Part shown: positions 34,009 to 45,224 of the stretch, in pieces
Numbering within the stretch: position 1 is the first letter of the stretch
Layout of the letters: the number at the start of each line of letters is the position of its first letter
Assembly (NCBI RefSeq): GCF_001540865.1
Contig: NC_033621.1
Location: 19,469,040 to 19,533,039, forward strand
DNA from: Ananas comosus
Taxonomy: Eukaryota; Streptophyta; Magnoliopsida; Poales; Bromeliaceae
Length of the DNA: 64,000 nt
Direction: 5' to 3'
Position numbers and translations under genes: made by a program
Notes under the pieces: model-generated
Databases searched by the model: none
Told to the model about the DNA's origin: nothing
The model's input: the letters and a program-made list of their open reading frames with translations, nothing else

Positions 34009-36154
34009 TGTAAGAAATTAATCGGCACATCAGAAAAACGCAGCGGAAAATAATTTTGCACTTTAATTTTTCGGAAGCCAAATGCATATCACATATGAAA
34101 ACTAAAAACCAATAAATCAAACCGTTATCGGCAGATCATTCTCATGTTACTGTGTAAAAATTTAATCTAAACAAAACTCTTTATGTTTAGAGATCTTACC
34201 GTGCACCAGTTAAGGTCTCTTGATCTGCTGTACGGTTGAAACTGAATATGACGAACAGAGGTTCCGATTAGCTGCGAACATGCTCGGCCTCTACGCGTAT
34301 CCACACGGAATCGACGACCCAATTGATTTTCATCTCACGAACCGGATGAGTCAGGACCATCTGAATGGTGCTAGCAATCCTTTCATGATCCACCAATCGA
34401 TGAAGAGTTGAGAAGTTGATCGGAGAGAAACACGCGCGCGGGAGAGAAATCGGAGAGATTGATCTCTATATGTATATAGATCAAAAGACTAACATGCATC
34501 AAATTAATTAAGATGCATGGCATCTTAATTACCATGCATTCAATTGGTATGGCACTATGTGCCGTACGGCTTCATTTTTTTTTTTTTTAATTCACATTCA
34601 TACTTCTATGCATATTAATCTATATATGTATATATATATATAGAATCTTATTTCATAAAATCTTATCTAATAAGATTTTCTCTCTCTCCAATAAAATTTA
34701 ATAATTAAATATTCATTCTTATCCAACTAAATCAATCTAGTGAAAATCTTATCTCATAAGTGAATATTTAATTATTCTCTAATCCAATTAGAGATAAATA
34801 TTAATCTCTCCAATATTTAATTAGATCTTTCTAATTTTGATCTTATCCAATAAGATTACTTACTAATATCTAAATCTCATTTAAATATCTTTTATGATTA
34901 AATATTATCCACTAATCTAATTAGAGATAAATTTAAATCTTGCGCATAATTCTCAAACTGATTCTGATATCCTAATCTAATTAGGACTATCAGTTATAAC
35001 CGAATTGAATAATTAAATCTAATTTAATTAAACAGCTTCTTTTTATTTTCATCGCTTACAATAAACTCTTTAGTGAACGACTCTCATCCAAATGATTCGG
35101 GTGCACACAATTCCTAATGTGTGTGACCGCATAGGTTCATTACCATTCGGCAGTGGAGCTCAACATCAAACTCTTTGATATTTAATTAGAACTCTTCTAA
35201 TCAATAAATAAGAATAATTCAATTCCAATCATTCATATTCTCTCACCGTTCGTGAGTGACACCTAACAGTATATCACGGTAATCCAGAATAGTGATGAAA
35301 AATGAACCTTTCTGCTTACAGTTACCATGTGATTAATTCCTTCTAACATACAGTGTCCCAATCGAACTAAGGTTATGGTTATTCGCCAATCCTTGTCATT
35401 CGACCATATGACTAGAATATCTGAAATCAACTCAATATGGTAACACAGTTAGAAACTCTTTTCACATACCATGTACTCTGGCCAGGGGTTTTCCGAGTCG
35501 AGTCTGATAAACTACATAGGACATTCTCCCTCATCATTGAGAGTGTTGGATTCCTTATTGCGCATTCACATGCCTCCTCGCATAAATCACCACAGTCAAT
35601 CAGTACCGAACATAGACCTGTATCTAGAGTCTAAGTATTAGTACTGTCAAACGGTAGCAACCTATACATGAAGCAACTATGATGCCTCAGGTCCGAGGAG
35701 TACTTCACACAACTATAGCAATGAACTTATCACTGGCGAGTATAGAACCATGTAACTGTTTAACTAAATAGTCACGCTTAGTATACTTATTCTCTAACAA
35801 GCACTTGTATGCTTGTTCTAGTGTCACTACACTAGTGACTTGAGATTCGTCACCTCAATTAGAAACATAGTATACACCGGCCTATCCGGAATATCATCGT
35901 CCCTGTAATATTCCTCTGGCTATGAGCATTTAAAGAGTCTCATACAGAAAAATACATATATCAAATTTCTATCTCTTAGGAATTTTTTTTTTTTTTTCAA
36001 ACAAAAACTCTATGGACGATTCATGTCAATATTGCACTGCTATATAATAGACATGAATAGAATATCTGCCCTCATATTGTGAATTATAAATAATTAATAC
36101 ATAAATACTCTTAAACTAATGTCACCAAATTGGCTTTTGGGCATATAACTAATA
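34009..36154 (-). repeat. Copia-3 5' LTR
   Basis: An intact 2146-bp LTR from TGTAAGAAATTAATCGG to CATATAACTAATA, where the expected terminal CA has become TA. It matches the split left LTR piece by piece. GGATT follows at 36155. Open frames in it at 34220 and 35437 have no domains. Confidence 0.92.
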
Positions 36155-36159
36155 GGATT

Positions 36160-36468
36160 AGTGCTTTCTACTATTCTCTATGTAATTTGGTTTTTCGTAT
36201 AGTTATATGTTCATCTTATTATGTTGATTATCTCTCTGATTTCTCGTTGTTGTAGTTTATGTTGTGGTTGATGTGATAGTTGAATGTTTATACTCTAGGT
36301 TCTTACGCCGTGCATGTATAGACTTTGTCCATTTGGACAGGAGAGACTATTTATTTGGCGGTTCTGTGCACGCTTGAAGCAGCCTTTTGGTTTTGGTAAA
36401 AAAAAAAATCATACGTTTTTCACTTGTTTTGTTTTCTATAAAGGATTTTACAAAAGAGTTTCGGGGCA
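36160..36468. other. Flanking DNA of the nest, no feature seen
   Basis: Continues the pre-insertion sequence interrupted at 18542. No gene is recognised. Confidence 0.5.
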
Positions 36469-36627
36469 TGATATTAGGATTTGAAATAGTCTTATGTATG
36501 AGATATAATAAAATAAAATTTTTAACTCGGCTATAGCATTTTGGACAGTGGCGAAGCCCAAGAGAGTTAAGCGTGTTAGGATTAGAGTAGTCCTATGATG
36601 GGTGAACCCGTAGGAAGTGAGGCATCA
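36469..36627 (+). mobile_element. Solo LTR of the TRIM family
   Basis: About 159 bp homologous to the TRIM LTRs at 53296 and 55279: GAGATATAATA, AACTCGGCTATAGCATTTTGG, AAGCCCAAGAGAGTTAAGCG and the end GAGGCATCA. No internal region or second LTR adjoins it. Confidence 0.75.
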
Positions 36628-36649
36628 CAATATATATTAAAATAATATT

Positions 36650-36960
36650 ATATTTTTGTTATTAGGTCCATAGTGCACCCGGTGCACAAATGGAATGGAC
36701 ACATGTCCACAAACAATGGCTCCTTTCTATTGGAAATTATTGCCTGCACCTAGTATATGTGTACATTTCCTACGCACCAATAAATTTATACAATAGAGTT
36801 GTCAAAACTAAAATTTAATTTATTTTATACTATTCTAAATGTCTATATATTAGAAACTATAAAATTTAGATATATATATATATCTATTAAAATAAATTAT
36901 ATTCTTTTATTAGGTCTACGGTGCAGCAGGTGCACTGAATATGTAGCAAGATACATGTTA
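36650..36960. repeat. Degenerate direct repeat about 250 bp apart
   Basis: TTATTAGGTCCATAGTGCACCCGGTGCAC near 36659 recurs as TTATTAGGTCTACGGTGCAGCAGG... near 36908, each preceded by an AT-rich block. No coding content. Confidence 0.55.
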
Positions 36961-37079
36961 ACATATCAGGAGTGCTCCATGCCCTTTAGTATGTAGTAAT
37001 AGATAATAGATTACCTTCCTAATAAATTACACCTTTAATTCTCAAACATTAAGGCAGTAGCCACTTTGTTCCTCAAACT

Positions 37080-37502
37080 AGGGATGCAAACGGATCCGGG
37101 TTGGTGGAGCTCCCGCCCCGATCCGCCCCGACGGGGGTAGTAAATGGGAGAAAATAAACGGATTCGGGGTGGAAAACGAGGTAAATTTTACTATCTGAGA
37201 CGGATTCAGGGCAGGAAACGGAAGAAATTTTGACCCGCCCCGAATCCGCCCCGAATCCACCCCACCATGATCCGCCCCGAATCCGCCCCGAAAAGTATTT
37301 ATATTTTTAAAAAATATTCCTAAAAAATAATGTATTTACAAAAAAGTTTAAAATACAAATAACTTAGTACTCTTATTTCTAATATATTTGAAACTTTTAA
37401 CCTGTCACGGATTCGGGGCGGGAGGCGAGACGGGTTTTTGCTAGTCGGGGCGGGAGGCGGGGCGGGGCTCCCGCCCCCAGATCCACTCCGTTTGCATCCC
37501 TA
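37080..37502. mobile_element. GC-rich MITE with 9-bp duplication (Mutator-like)
   Basis: Inverted ends AGGGATGCAAACGGATC and, complemented, TAGGGATGCAAACGGAGTG. The exact 9-mer CCTCAAACT precedes (37071-37079) and follows it (37503-37511). Both arms carry CCCGCCCCGAATCCGC words and the middle is AT-rich. A 60-codon open frame at 37078 is not a gene. Confidence 0.88.
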
Positions 37503-37632
37503 CCTCAAACTTAGTTATTATAAGTTTTGGCTCAAATCTTTTAAATTATTGTAATTAAGTTCTACAATCTAATTCAACTAATTGAATACTGATATTTTGC
37601 TAATATGGTAGTGATGCGACAACTCATTACAC

Positions 37633-38060
37633 TATAAGAAAAGATAGTATCAGTGGCAAAGATAAGGTGGCGATAAAAAAAATTGTTACCGCTTAATAAT
37701 TAACTTAAAGTGGCAATATTACTTTCATCACTAAATAACTATATCATTACATATGGTGGTGATAAAAAAAACTGCTACCGCTTAATTAACTTAAAGTGGC
37801 AAAATTGCTTTCGTCACTAAATAACTATATGTTCAATATGGTGGCAATAAAAAAATCGCCAATTATTATTTAATAAAGTGTCGATATTATTTTTGTCGCC
37901 GCTGTATAATCACATATGTAAGGTGACGAAAATTAAAATTATCACCGATTAATTAACTTAAAATAATATTATTATTTTCGCCACTAAATATCTATTTTTC
38001 CATCACTATATGATCACATACGGTGGCCAAGAAAAATTTGTCAGCACTACATTAAAGTAG
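37633..38060. mobile_element. CACTA-like transposon end with subterminal repeats
   Basis: Begins CACTATAAGAAAAG, close to the CACTA (En/Spm) terminus CACTACAAGAAAA. Four to five tandem units of about 85-105 bp follow, each with a GTGGCGATAAAAAA-type start, TTAACTTAAAGTGGCAA and TTTCGTCACTAAATAACTAT. Such subterminal repeats bind transposase in this superfamily. No matching opposite end and no transposase were found, so this is a fragment. Confidence 0.6.
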
Positions 38061-38132
38061 TGAATCATTTACTTATCGGAAAGTGTCTGAAAGGGGAAGA
38101 GTAGTTTCTTTTTCTTTTTTCTTTTTTTTTTC

Positions 38133-38135
<3 letters not shown>

Positions 38136-38169
<34 letters not shown>
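38136..38169. repeat. (GA)n microsatellite
   Basis: About 17 uninterrupted GA dinucleotides after a T-rich stretch. Confidence 0.95.
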
Positions 38170-38172
<3 letters not shown>

Positions 38173-38920
38173 TTGGCAGGTAGTGCATTTTAGCCGAATT
38201 ATCATCCTAAGCCACTTTTAGACAGTAGGTCATTTTAGCCTAATCACTTAAGATTTTTTGGAGTGGTGTGTAAACATTAAATGATTTTAAACTCCTAAAT
38301 TAATTACGTAATTGTCGTATCATCCATTATAGCACAACAACATCACTAACATATCAATGATATATTCTTATTTAATCAATAAATTAGAATGTGAGATTTA
38401 GTCGTAATATTTTAAAAAGTTTAAGCTAGAAATCACAATCAATTAAAGTTGGAAGACCAAATTGTCACTTACTTTGAAGTTCGTGGACCAAAAGAATAAT
38501 TTAGCCGTATTTTTTAGTCCTGTTTTTTTTTTATACAGCAATTCTACGTAACTTTACCACTATTAAACAGTTAAATTTAATTATTTTTATTTTACTATAA
38601 TAATCTGTTATTAAATAGGATAGTAAGTAAAATTTTTAAAAAATTATAGAATAGTAAAGTATAAATTGTAAGATGATAAAATGTCATATTGTACTGCTTG
38701 TAGTTTGTAAAAAAATGTCACATTATTATCCTATTTTATAGGAAGTCCTGACAGTGAAATAAAAATAAAATTACCCAATAATTAAGTTCAACTCTTTGAA
38801 GTAAAGAGTGGCAATGTAAAATTGCACTGGAACTACTGAGGAGCAAATTTAAATTGACCTAGTCCAATTAAAACCTAGACTATGATACAATTTTGAAAAA
38901 ATTATGAAATTCAATTTCGA
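38170..38920. other. Intergenic DNA, no feature seen
   Basis: AT-rich, with no gene or bounded element recognised up to the gypsy LTR start. Confidence 0.5.
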
Positions 38921-39300
38921 TGTGATGTATTGGACCTTAACAAGTGAGAAATGTTGCAGTATGAATTTTAGTCAGCACTTTTTTTACAGTGCTTGACTAA
39001 GATGGAGACGTTTTGGCATGAAATAAATACAAAAACGGGCTCAGAAACGTAAGATTTAGCTTGTGGGAAACTAAAGTTAAAATACTAGACTTTGAGGGAC
39101 TTAATGACATTTTTGCATTTGAAGTAGGTGGAGTCCACGAGGGCATTTCCATCCTTATCCTTCCTTTCGATAGATTTTGAGAGCGAGGAAGAATTTTGAG
39201 AGACAGGAAGAGAGCGATTGAGTTGGCTAAGGAGAAAAAAAAAAAGAAGCAAGTTTACTTTTCTTTTCGAGCGAGCAAGTCGAGCATCGTGTCTTTCTTT
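38921..39300 (+). repeat. Gypsy LTR, 5' part, copy 1
   Basis: TGTGATGTATTGGACCTTAA... matches 41159-41435 with frequent substitutions: GATTTAGCTTGTGGG, GAAGTAGGTGGAGTCCACGA, CATCCTTATCCTTCCTTTC. It continues about 60-100 bp beyond the shared part and then changes into RNase H coding sequence. Confidence 0.85.
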
Positions 39301-39309
39301 TGATGTTTC

Positions 39310-41049
39310 GGTGCCATAATTTTTGCACTAAAATTTTGGCTCCATTATCTTTATGGAGAACAATGTAAAATCTATACTGATTATAAAAATTTTAAATATT
39401 TATTTACGCAGAAAGAATTGAATTTGAGACAACACCGATAGTTAGAATTACTGAACGATTATGATATAACAATACTTTATCATCCCAATGATGATAATAT
39501 AGTGGCAAAAGTATTAAGCCGTAAATTAGTGCAGAATTTGAGTATGATGATTACTAGTTAAGGGCCATTGCCAGAGGGCTGAGGCGGTTGAAATTGAAGG
39601 TTGTATTCCTTGAAGTTTTTGCAAGACTTATGGCTATGATCTTGCAACTCACTTTACTAGAAAAGATTAAAGAGAAATACGGTGGTGACTCGCATTTCAC
39701 GAAAATTCGGACAGAATAAGAGAGTGGACAAGTGAAGGAATTAAGTGTTGATGCCTCACAGATATTGAGATTTCAGGATCACTTGAGGAGATATTGAGGG
39801 AAGCACATAGTTTCTCCTATACTATACATCCTGTAGAAACAAAGATGTACAAGGATTTAAAAATACATTATTGGCGGAATGGTACGAAAAGGAATATTGG
39901 GAGAATTGTAACACAGTGTTTGGCCTGTCAGCAAGTAAAAGCAGAATATCGAGAACCTGCTGGCAGACTGCAAAGTTTTCTAATTCCTAAATGGAAATGG
40001 GACAGGATCATTATGGATTTTGTAATTGACTTATCAAGATCACAGAGTGGACATGATGTGATCCATGTGATAATGGATAGATTGACTAAATCTGCTCACT
40101 TCATATCAGCTCAAGTGACATGGTCTAAAGAGAAACTTGGTCAGATATATCTGGATGAGATCATAAGCCTGCATGGAGTTCCTACCTCTATAGTGTCAGA
40201 TCGAGACCCAAGATTTGTAGCACATTTTTGAAAAACTTTACAGACAGCTTTGGGGACTAGTTACAGTTCAGTACAGCTTTTCATCCGCAGATTGATGGAC
40301 AGTCCAAGAGAATGATTCAGATATTGGAGGATATGTTGAGAGCATGTGTCTTCGAGTATGGTTGTGAATGGTCGACATTTGGTAATGGTAGAGTTTATAT
40401 ATAATAATAGTTATCAAGCAAGTATCGGAATGGCTCCATTTGAAGCATTATTAAGCAAGTATTAGAATGGCTCAATTTGAGGCACTGTATGGAAGAAAAT
40501 GTCGATCACCACTATATTGGATTGAAATGGGTGAGAGAAAAACTCTAAGACCAGATATTTTAGTAGAAACAGAAGAAAATGTTAGAATTGCCCGACGACA
40601 TTTTTAGACCGCTCAAAGTCTACAGAAAAACTATGCTGACACACAGCGTCAAGACTTAGAGTATTTTCAGATTGGAGATTATGTATTTCCCAAAGTCTCG
40701 TCATCTAAGGAAAAAACAAAGGATTAGAATGCATGGAATGCTTAGTCCACGATTCATTGGGCCTTTTGAAATAATTGAGCGAGTTGGGCCTATTGCATAT
40801 CGATTAGCTTTGCCGCCGAGTTTAGCAAGTGTACATGATATATTTCATGTCTCAACCATGATAAAATATATGTTTGATCCATCACATGTAATAGATTATA
40901 TTTTGCTAGAGATAACTGAGGAGATGAGTTATGTTGAGCGATCAGTTCGAATTCTTGCACGAAAGGTAAAAGAATTACGAAGCCGAGTCATTCCTTATGT
41001 AGAGGTATTATGGAGTCAACGAGAAACGAGAGAGGACATGGGAGTCTGA
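39310..41049 (+). pseudogene. Gypsy RNase H (C-terminal part) and integrase
   Basis: Starts mid-RNase H ([14 protein letters not shown], then [13 protein letters not shown] with a stop at the conserved Trp, NDYDITILYHP). The integrase zinc finger follows: HSFSYTIH...CLACQQVK from about 39805. The core has Asp in WDRIIMDFV and Asp in SDRDPRF. The third catalytic residue, normally Glu in GQSER, is Lys (DGQSKRMIQ near 40300), and a frameshift precedes it after 40231. More stops follow at 40410 and 40605. The C-terminal segment 40672-41049 reads [20 protein letters not shown] and [10 protein letters not shown], the usual end of plant gypsy integrase. It is plainly inactive. Confidence 0.92.
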
Positions 41050-41158
41050 GGATGCAATGTGAGAATCTTATCCCTATTTATTTGAGCAGTCGATTTGAGA
41101 TATATTTTAAGTTTCGAGTTAAGTTTCGAGAACGAAACTTTTTTTAAGAAGGGAAGGA

Positions 41159-41435
41159 TGTGATATATTGGACCTTAGCAAATAGGCAATGTTGCAGTAT
41201 GGATTTTAGTCAGCCTTGTTTTTATAGTGCTTGACTGAGTTTGAGATGTTTTGACATGAAATGGATGCAAAAACGGACTCAAAAGCTCAAGATTTAGCTT
41301 GTGGGGGACTACAGTTAAAATACTAAACTTTGGCATTTTTTGCAGTTGAAGTAGGTGGAGTCCACGAGGGCACCTCCATCCTTATCCTTCCTTTCATTAG
41401 CTTTTGAGAGAGAGAGAGGGAGAGTCAGTTAAGGA
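41159..41435 (+). repeat. Gypsy LTR, 5' part, copy 2
   Basis: Follows the polypurine tract directly, as a 3' LTR should, and begins TGTGATATATTGGACC. It is cut short after GTTAAGGAGAAAAA, where reverse transcriptase sequence begins. Confidence 0.88.
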
Positions 41436-41446
41436 GAAAAAGGGCA

Positions 41447-42125
41447 TTTAGAACGCGGTATGAGTTTTATGAATTTATAATAATGACATTTGGATTAACA
41501 AATGCTCTAGTCGCATTTATGGATATGATGAATCAGGTATTTCAGCCATTTTTGGATAGGTTTGTGGTGATATTTATTGATGATATCTTGATATATTCCC
41601 GAAGTATAGTTGAACATGAGGAGCATTTGAAAATCGTATTATAAATTTTGAGGGAAAAGAAACTTTATGCTAAACTAAAGAAGTGCGATTTCTAGTTACG
41701 AAAGATTACTTTTCATCGACATGTGATTTCAGCTGATGGCCATTATAGTTGACCCAAACAAAATTAAAACAATTCGAGATTGGCCTAGACCGATAAGTGT
41801 TTATGAGGTGCGAAGTTTTCTGGGGTTGGCTTGTTGTTATCGTCGGTTTGTAGAAGGTTTTGTGAAACTTTCCACACCCCTCATTCAACTGACCTGAAAA
41901 AAATTAAATATATTTGGAGTGAGAATTTTCAAAGAGGTTTCTGAAGAATTGAAAAATAGATTGAAGTTAGCCCCTATTCTTGCCCTTCCTATTATAAGTG
42001 AGGGATTTGTTATTTATAGTAATGCATCATGGACTGGCCGGATTGGATTATGTATTAATGAAGAATGATAGGATAATTATCTATACTTCAGACAGTTACA
42101 ATAATTTGAGAAAAATTACCTTGCG
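41447..42125 (+). pseudogene. Gypsy reverse transcriptase C-terminal part and RNase H start
   Basis: Reads [18 protein letters not shown], then the catalytic box FIDDILIYS near 41573 and KLYAKLKKCDF-stop. In shifted frames come [34 protein letters not shown] and the RNase H start GFVIYSNASW. It fades near YTSDSYNNLRK at about 42115, exactly where the RNase H fragment at 39310 would continue. Several stops and frameshifts are present. The N-terminal fingers, protease and gag are absent. Confidence 0.9.
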
Positions 42126-43473
42126 CATGTGTTTTTTTTTTAGTGTTTCGACGTCAGGATTAGTATCATAATATTATTATTATTATTTGTTTAGATCTTT
42201 TGATGGATTTTTGTAGAGATTGAAAGTCAAAAATGAATTTTTATACGTTTTAGGAGTTGATTTTGTATGATTTTGATGAGAGATTTTTTGAGCCACTCTG
42301 GGGTGTTGTAGCTATTGTTCATAATACCGGATCACTTCGCTGTCCCGACTATTGTTTTGTTTTTTGGATTTGCGCTATAGGTGGGTTCCATATCGTCAAA
42401 ATTGGCAGACTAACTCTTATATCCATATTATATTATGTAGCCTATGAGATGAACTATTGACATAGTTGAGATAATAATGATATTTTGATATTTACCTGTA
42501 GAGTATATTGAGTCATGCATTATTTTCACAGTTAGTATTATGTGATATTGTCTTGATGGCCAATAGACAGCGACAGATAGTGTGAGATTAGAATTGTATG
42601 TAAGACACTATGACAGTATTATCATGATTTGTTTAACCATCGCATTTGACTACAACATGCATGTTATTTTGAGCTTGAGAGTAATACTATACTCGATTGG
42701 GGTAGCGCCCCACGAGTGCCACTCCTGATGTTAGGCTATGAAGTATTATTATGGCATGGGCCAGACAGTAGTCTGCGTGGTAGTGGACCATTATAGATGG
42801 GTGCTGGACAGGAGGCGGCGCAGGCTAGACTTGATTGTTGAGTCGATCACTATGATTGGACATTATTATACTATTTTATTCAGTATCTAGTTGATGCATG
42901 AGTTGCAAAATTTAGTTACATTGTAGAGATAGATATCAATTGTTACTTTCAGCAAATATTCATATTGTTACTTGTTCATTTATACTGCTTAGTTATTTAC
43001 TATTTCCGCCTCTTGTGGATCTAGTGACGTGAATTGTCGGCGTTGTCAACCATACCCCCCGGGGTCTATTGACTATAGTGTATATCCTCTTTATTAATAT
43101 TTTATTACAAAGCCTTCAGCACTAGTGACTGATCGAGATAAGGGTATTGTGGATAGTTAGCATCTTCTATCCTTTTTGTGTGTGCAGTTAGACTGCCTAT
43201 CGGCGTATGTAATAGCCTTTACATTGTTTTGAGATTTAGAGTGGCCGAAGATGTTGTACTAGTTTGAGCATTGGTGTGGTGATGATTGGATATCTACAGT
43301 GTTGTTATAGTATATAGTTTTTATTCTACTTTGATACCTATTGTTGTTAGATTTCAGTAAAATTTTTTAGACTGATTTTGTTGATACTTTGTGTGTATAA
43401 GTTGTATCCTTATGCATACGGTGGCAAGTCTATTGACGTAATCCGAGCTTCCGCTGTAATCCGGGATGTGACA
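42126..43473 (+). repeat. Probable gypsy LTR 3' part
   Basis: Non-coding; ends CTGTAATCCGGGATGTGACA, which pairs as a terminal repeat with the TGTGAT LTR starts. The layout resembles the 3' half of the solo LTR at 19087-21711. The assignment is inferred from the end sequence and position. Confidence 0.55.
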
Positions 43474-43934
43474 ATATTCTAGATACATTAAATACTTTAT
43501 ATTATTTTAAGAGTATGGATTATCAATTGGAGGCTCTATAATTAAAAATAACTTATAAATACAAAGATCATTTTACTTACAACTGTACACTAGCATTACT
43601 CTCTCACACCATATTTTTGGACTAACTTAATTTTTCTTAAGGAAAGGTAAGGTGTGGTTTTGATTGGTACTGTAGATATTATTTTTTAATATAATTTCTA
43701 CAAAAATAGTCTAGAAGTGAATAATTGATTGATTGAAACCATATATATAGAAACTTTATATTGGAATTAACTTTTCTTTGCATTTAATTTTTTTTTTTTT
43801 TAAAAAAAGAAGCTATCATTCATTATGCCACAAGAGTGACTTTGCAAGCTAAGTAATTAGGATAAAAAATAAATAAATTAATAAAATTCTAGCGAAATAT
43901 CAAATTATATAAAATATTGTTATAAAAGAATTAA
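43474..43934. other. Intergenic DNA, no feature seen
   Basis: AT-rich, without a recognisable gene or element. Confidence 0.5.
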
Positions 43935-44114
43935 AAAGCTGGCAACAAGTGGCAAAGGGCTTGGTGCATGGTTGGTACCTGAGGTTCCAAATTCGAATAA
44001 TAGATGATTCATATATTTAGCTAAGTTTATTTCTTAATGAAATAAACGAAACAGATAGCGTACGTGCTACCTATATCTCAAAAAAAAAAAAAAAAANAAA
44101 AAAAAAAAAAAAAA
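43935..44114 (+). mobile_element. tRNA-derived SINE, copy 2
   Basis: Plus-strand relative of 7512-7673: a degenerate A box (CAACAAGTGGCAAAGGG), GGTTGGTACC, a degenerate B box (AAATTCGAATAAT), TTAGCTAAGTTTATTTCTTA, AATAAACGAAACAGATAGCG, then an A-tail with an N at 44097. A clear flanking duplication was not found. Confidence 0.82.
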
Positions 44115-44560
44115 GAAGTCGGCTACAAAATTTATTTGGAACAAGTTGCTTTAAAGCCTACTATACTATTCAGTAAGCTAATGGAATCTACTAATAAATC
44201 ACAACACTCTCAAATAATTTTATTCACTGTCCCGACTTTTGATGCATTTTTTTATTCAAACCATTTTCATTAATTAAATTAAAAATTTTAAGAAATATAA
44301 CAGTTAAACTCTATTTAAGCATAACTATATATATATATCTAAACATTTTTCTCGACTGAGTGTAAATTTTGCCAATTATTATCAGCGATCACCCATTTGG
44401 CCATATTGATCAGATTCAACTCGCTACGTGACGGCAGATTACCGACCGCCAAATCAAAATTAAAAAGCTTATTATTTTAAGATCTATTGATTGGGACTCG
44501 GTCCAACCAACCTGTATGCATTAATTCGTGATTTAGGTTGATTCGATCGATGACAAGCAG

Positions 44561-44590
44561 TGTCGTGTCGTGTCGTGTCGTGTCGTGTCA
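44561..44590. repeat. (TGTCG)6 microsatellite
   Basis: Five exact TGTCG units and a sixth ending TGTCA. Pentanucleotide runs are uncommon here. Confidence 0.95.
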
Positions 44591-44868
44591 AGTCAAATTG
44601 GTTTTAGTGTCTCTATTTATAATATGATCATAGCGGCAATATATTCTTTCTAGAGACTAATTAACCTTTCAAATTTTTTACTTGTGAGTGGGACTAACCT
44701 TTCAAATTTTTGTCCAAGTTGTTGCGTGTAAGAATCATGAAAGAAATCTAGTAATTTGTTCTTAATTTCTTTGCTTACTACAATTTCCATGTTCAAATAC
44801 TATTTGGTATGTAAATATGTAAATATTTGTTTGGTGAAAATGTATGGAAACCCCCTCAATTATATATA

Positions 44869-45224
44869 GGCTAAATTATAGAAAACCCCCCTATCAATAC
44901 CCGCTTTTTCACTTTTTCCCTCTGTCTTTTAAAAACCTATACTTTGCTTTTTTGTAAAAAAAAAAATATTCACTTTACTCCCTATCGTTAGCGTTCCGTT
45001 AGAATTCCGTTTATAAAATATTATTATATATTTTTTTATATCAAAATAATACCCTCAGTCTCCTCCTCAATATTGCTGCCTGTTGAGGGGCAAATTGGTT
45101 ATTTTGTCATTATAGTTAACACCGCAGCCCCTTGTGAACATTTTTCATTTTACAAGGGTCAAAGTGTAGGTTTTTAAATGACAGGGGGGAATGTATTGAC
45201 ATGGAGATTTTAGGTAATTTAGCC
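44869..45224. mobile_element. MITE family C, copy 2 (Mutator-like)
   Basis: A 356-bp element from GGCTAAATTATAGAAAACC to GGTAATTTAGCC. The 9-mer TTATATATA lies on each side (44860-44868 and 45225-45233), though this AT repeat is a weak marker. The interior shares TTTTAAAAACCTATACTTTG, CGTTCCGTTAGAATTCCG and GAGGGGCAAATTGG with copy 1. Confidence 0.85.

Larger units (their letters stand above)
18543..36154 (-). mobile_element. Copia-3: outer, decayed Ty1/copia element hosting nested insertions
   Basis: Outer boundaries are TGTAAGAAATTAA at 18543 and CTAATA at 36154. GGATT lies on both outsides (18538-18542 and 36155-36159), an exact 5-bp duplication. The 5' LTR (minus orientation) is 34009-36154. 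The 3' LTR is split into 18543-18621, 26167-27357 and 28635-29438. Internal DNA 29439-34008 is badly decayed. The LTR start TGTTAGTTATATGCCCAAAA resembles the SIRE/Maximus group, inferred from memory of the family. It is the oldest layer of the nest. Confidence 0.9.
38921..43473 (+). mobile_element. Scrambled Ty3/gypsy element
   Basis: Order on the plus strand: LTR start (38921 to about 39300), RNase H C-terminal half and integrase (39310-41049), polypurine tract (AAGAAGGGAAGGA), LTR start again (41159-41435), reverse transcriptase and RNase H N-terminal half (41447-42125), then LTR-like DNA ending GGGATGTGACA at 43473. Gag and protease are missing. The two RNase H halves abut in the normal protein, so the order is that of a circularly permuted copy. 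The outer flanks TTCGA and ATATT do not match. Confidence 0.8.

Noticed and set aside
44561..44590. Short regular repeats considered as CRISPR or telomere-like
   Set aside because: An uninterrupted pentanucleotide microsatellite with no spacers; TGTCG is not a plant telomere unit.
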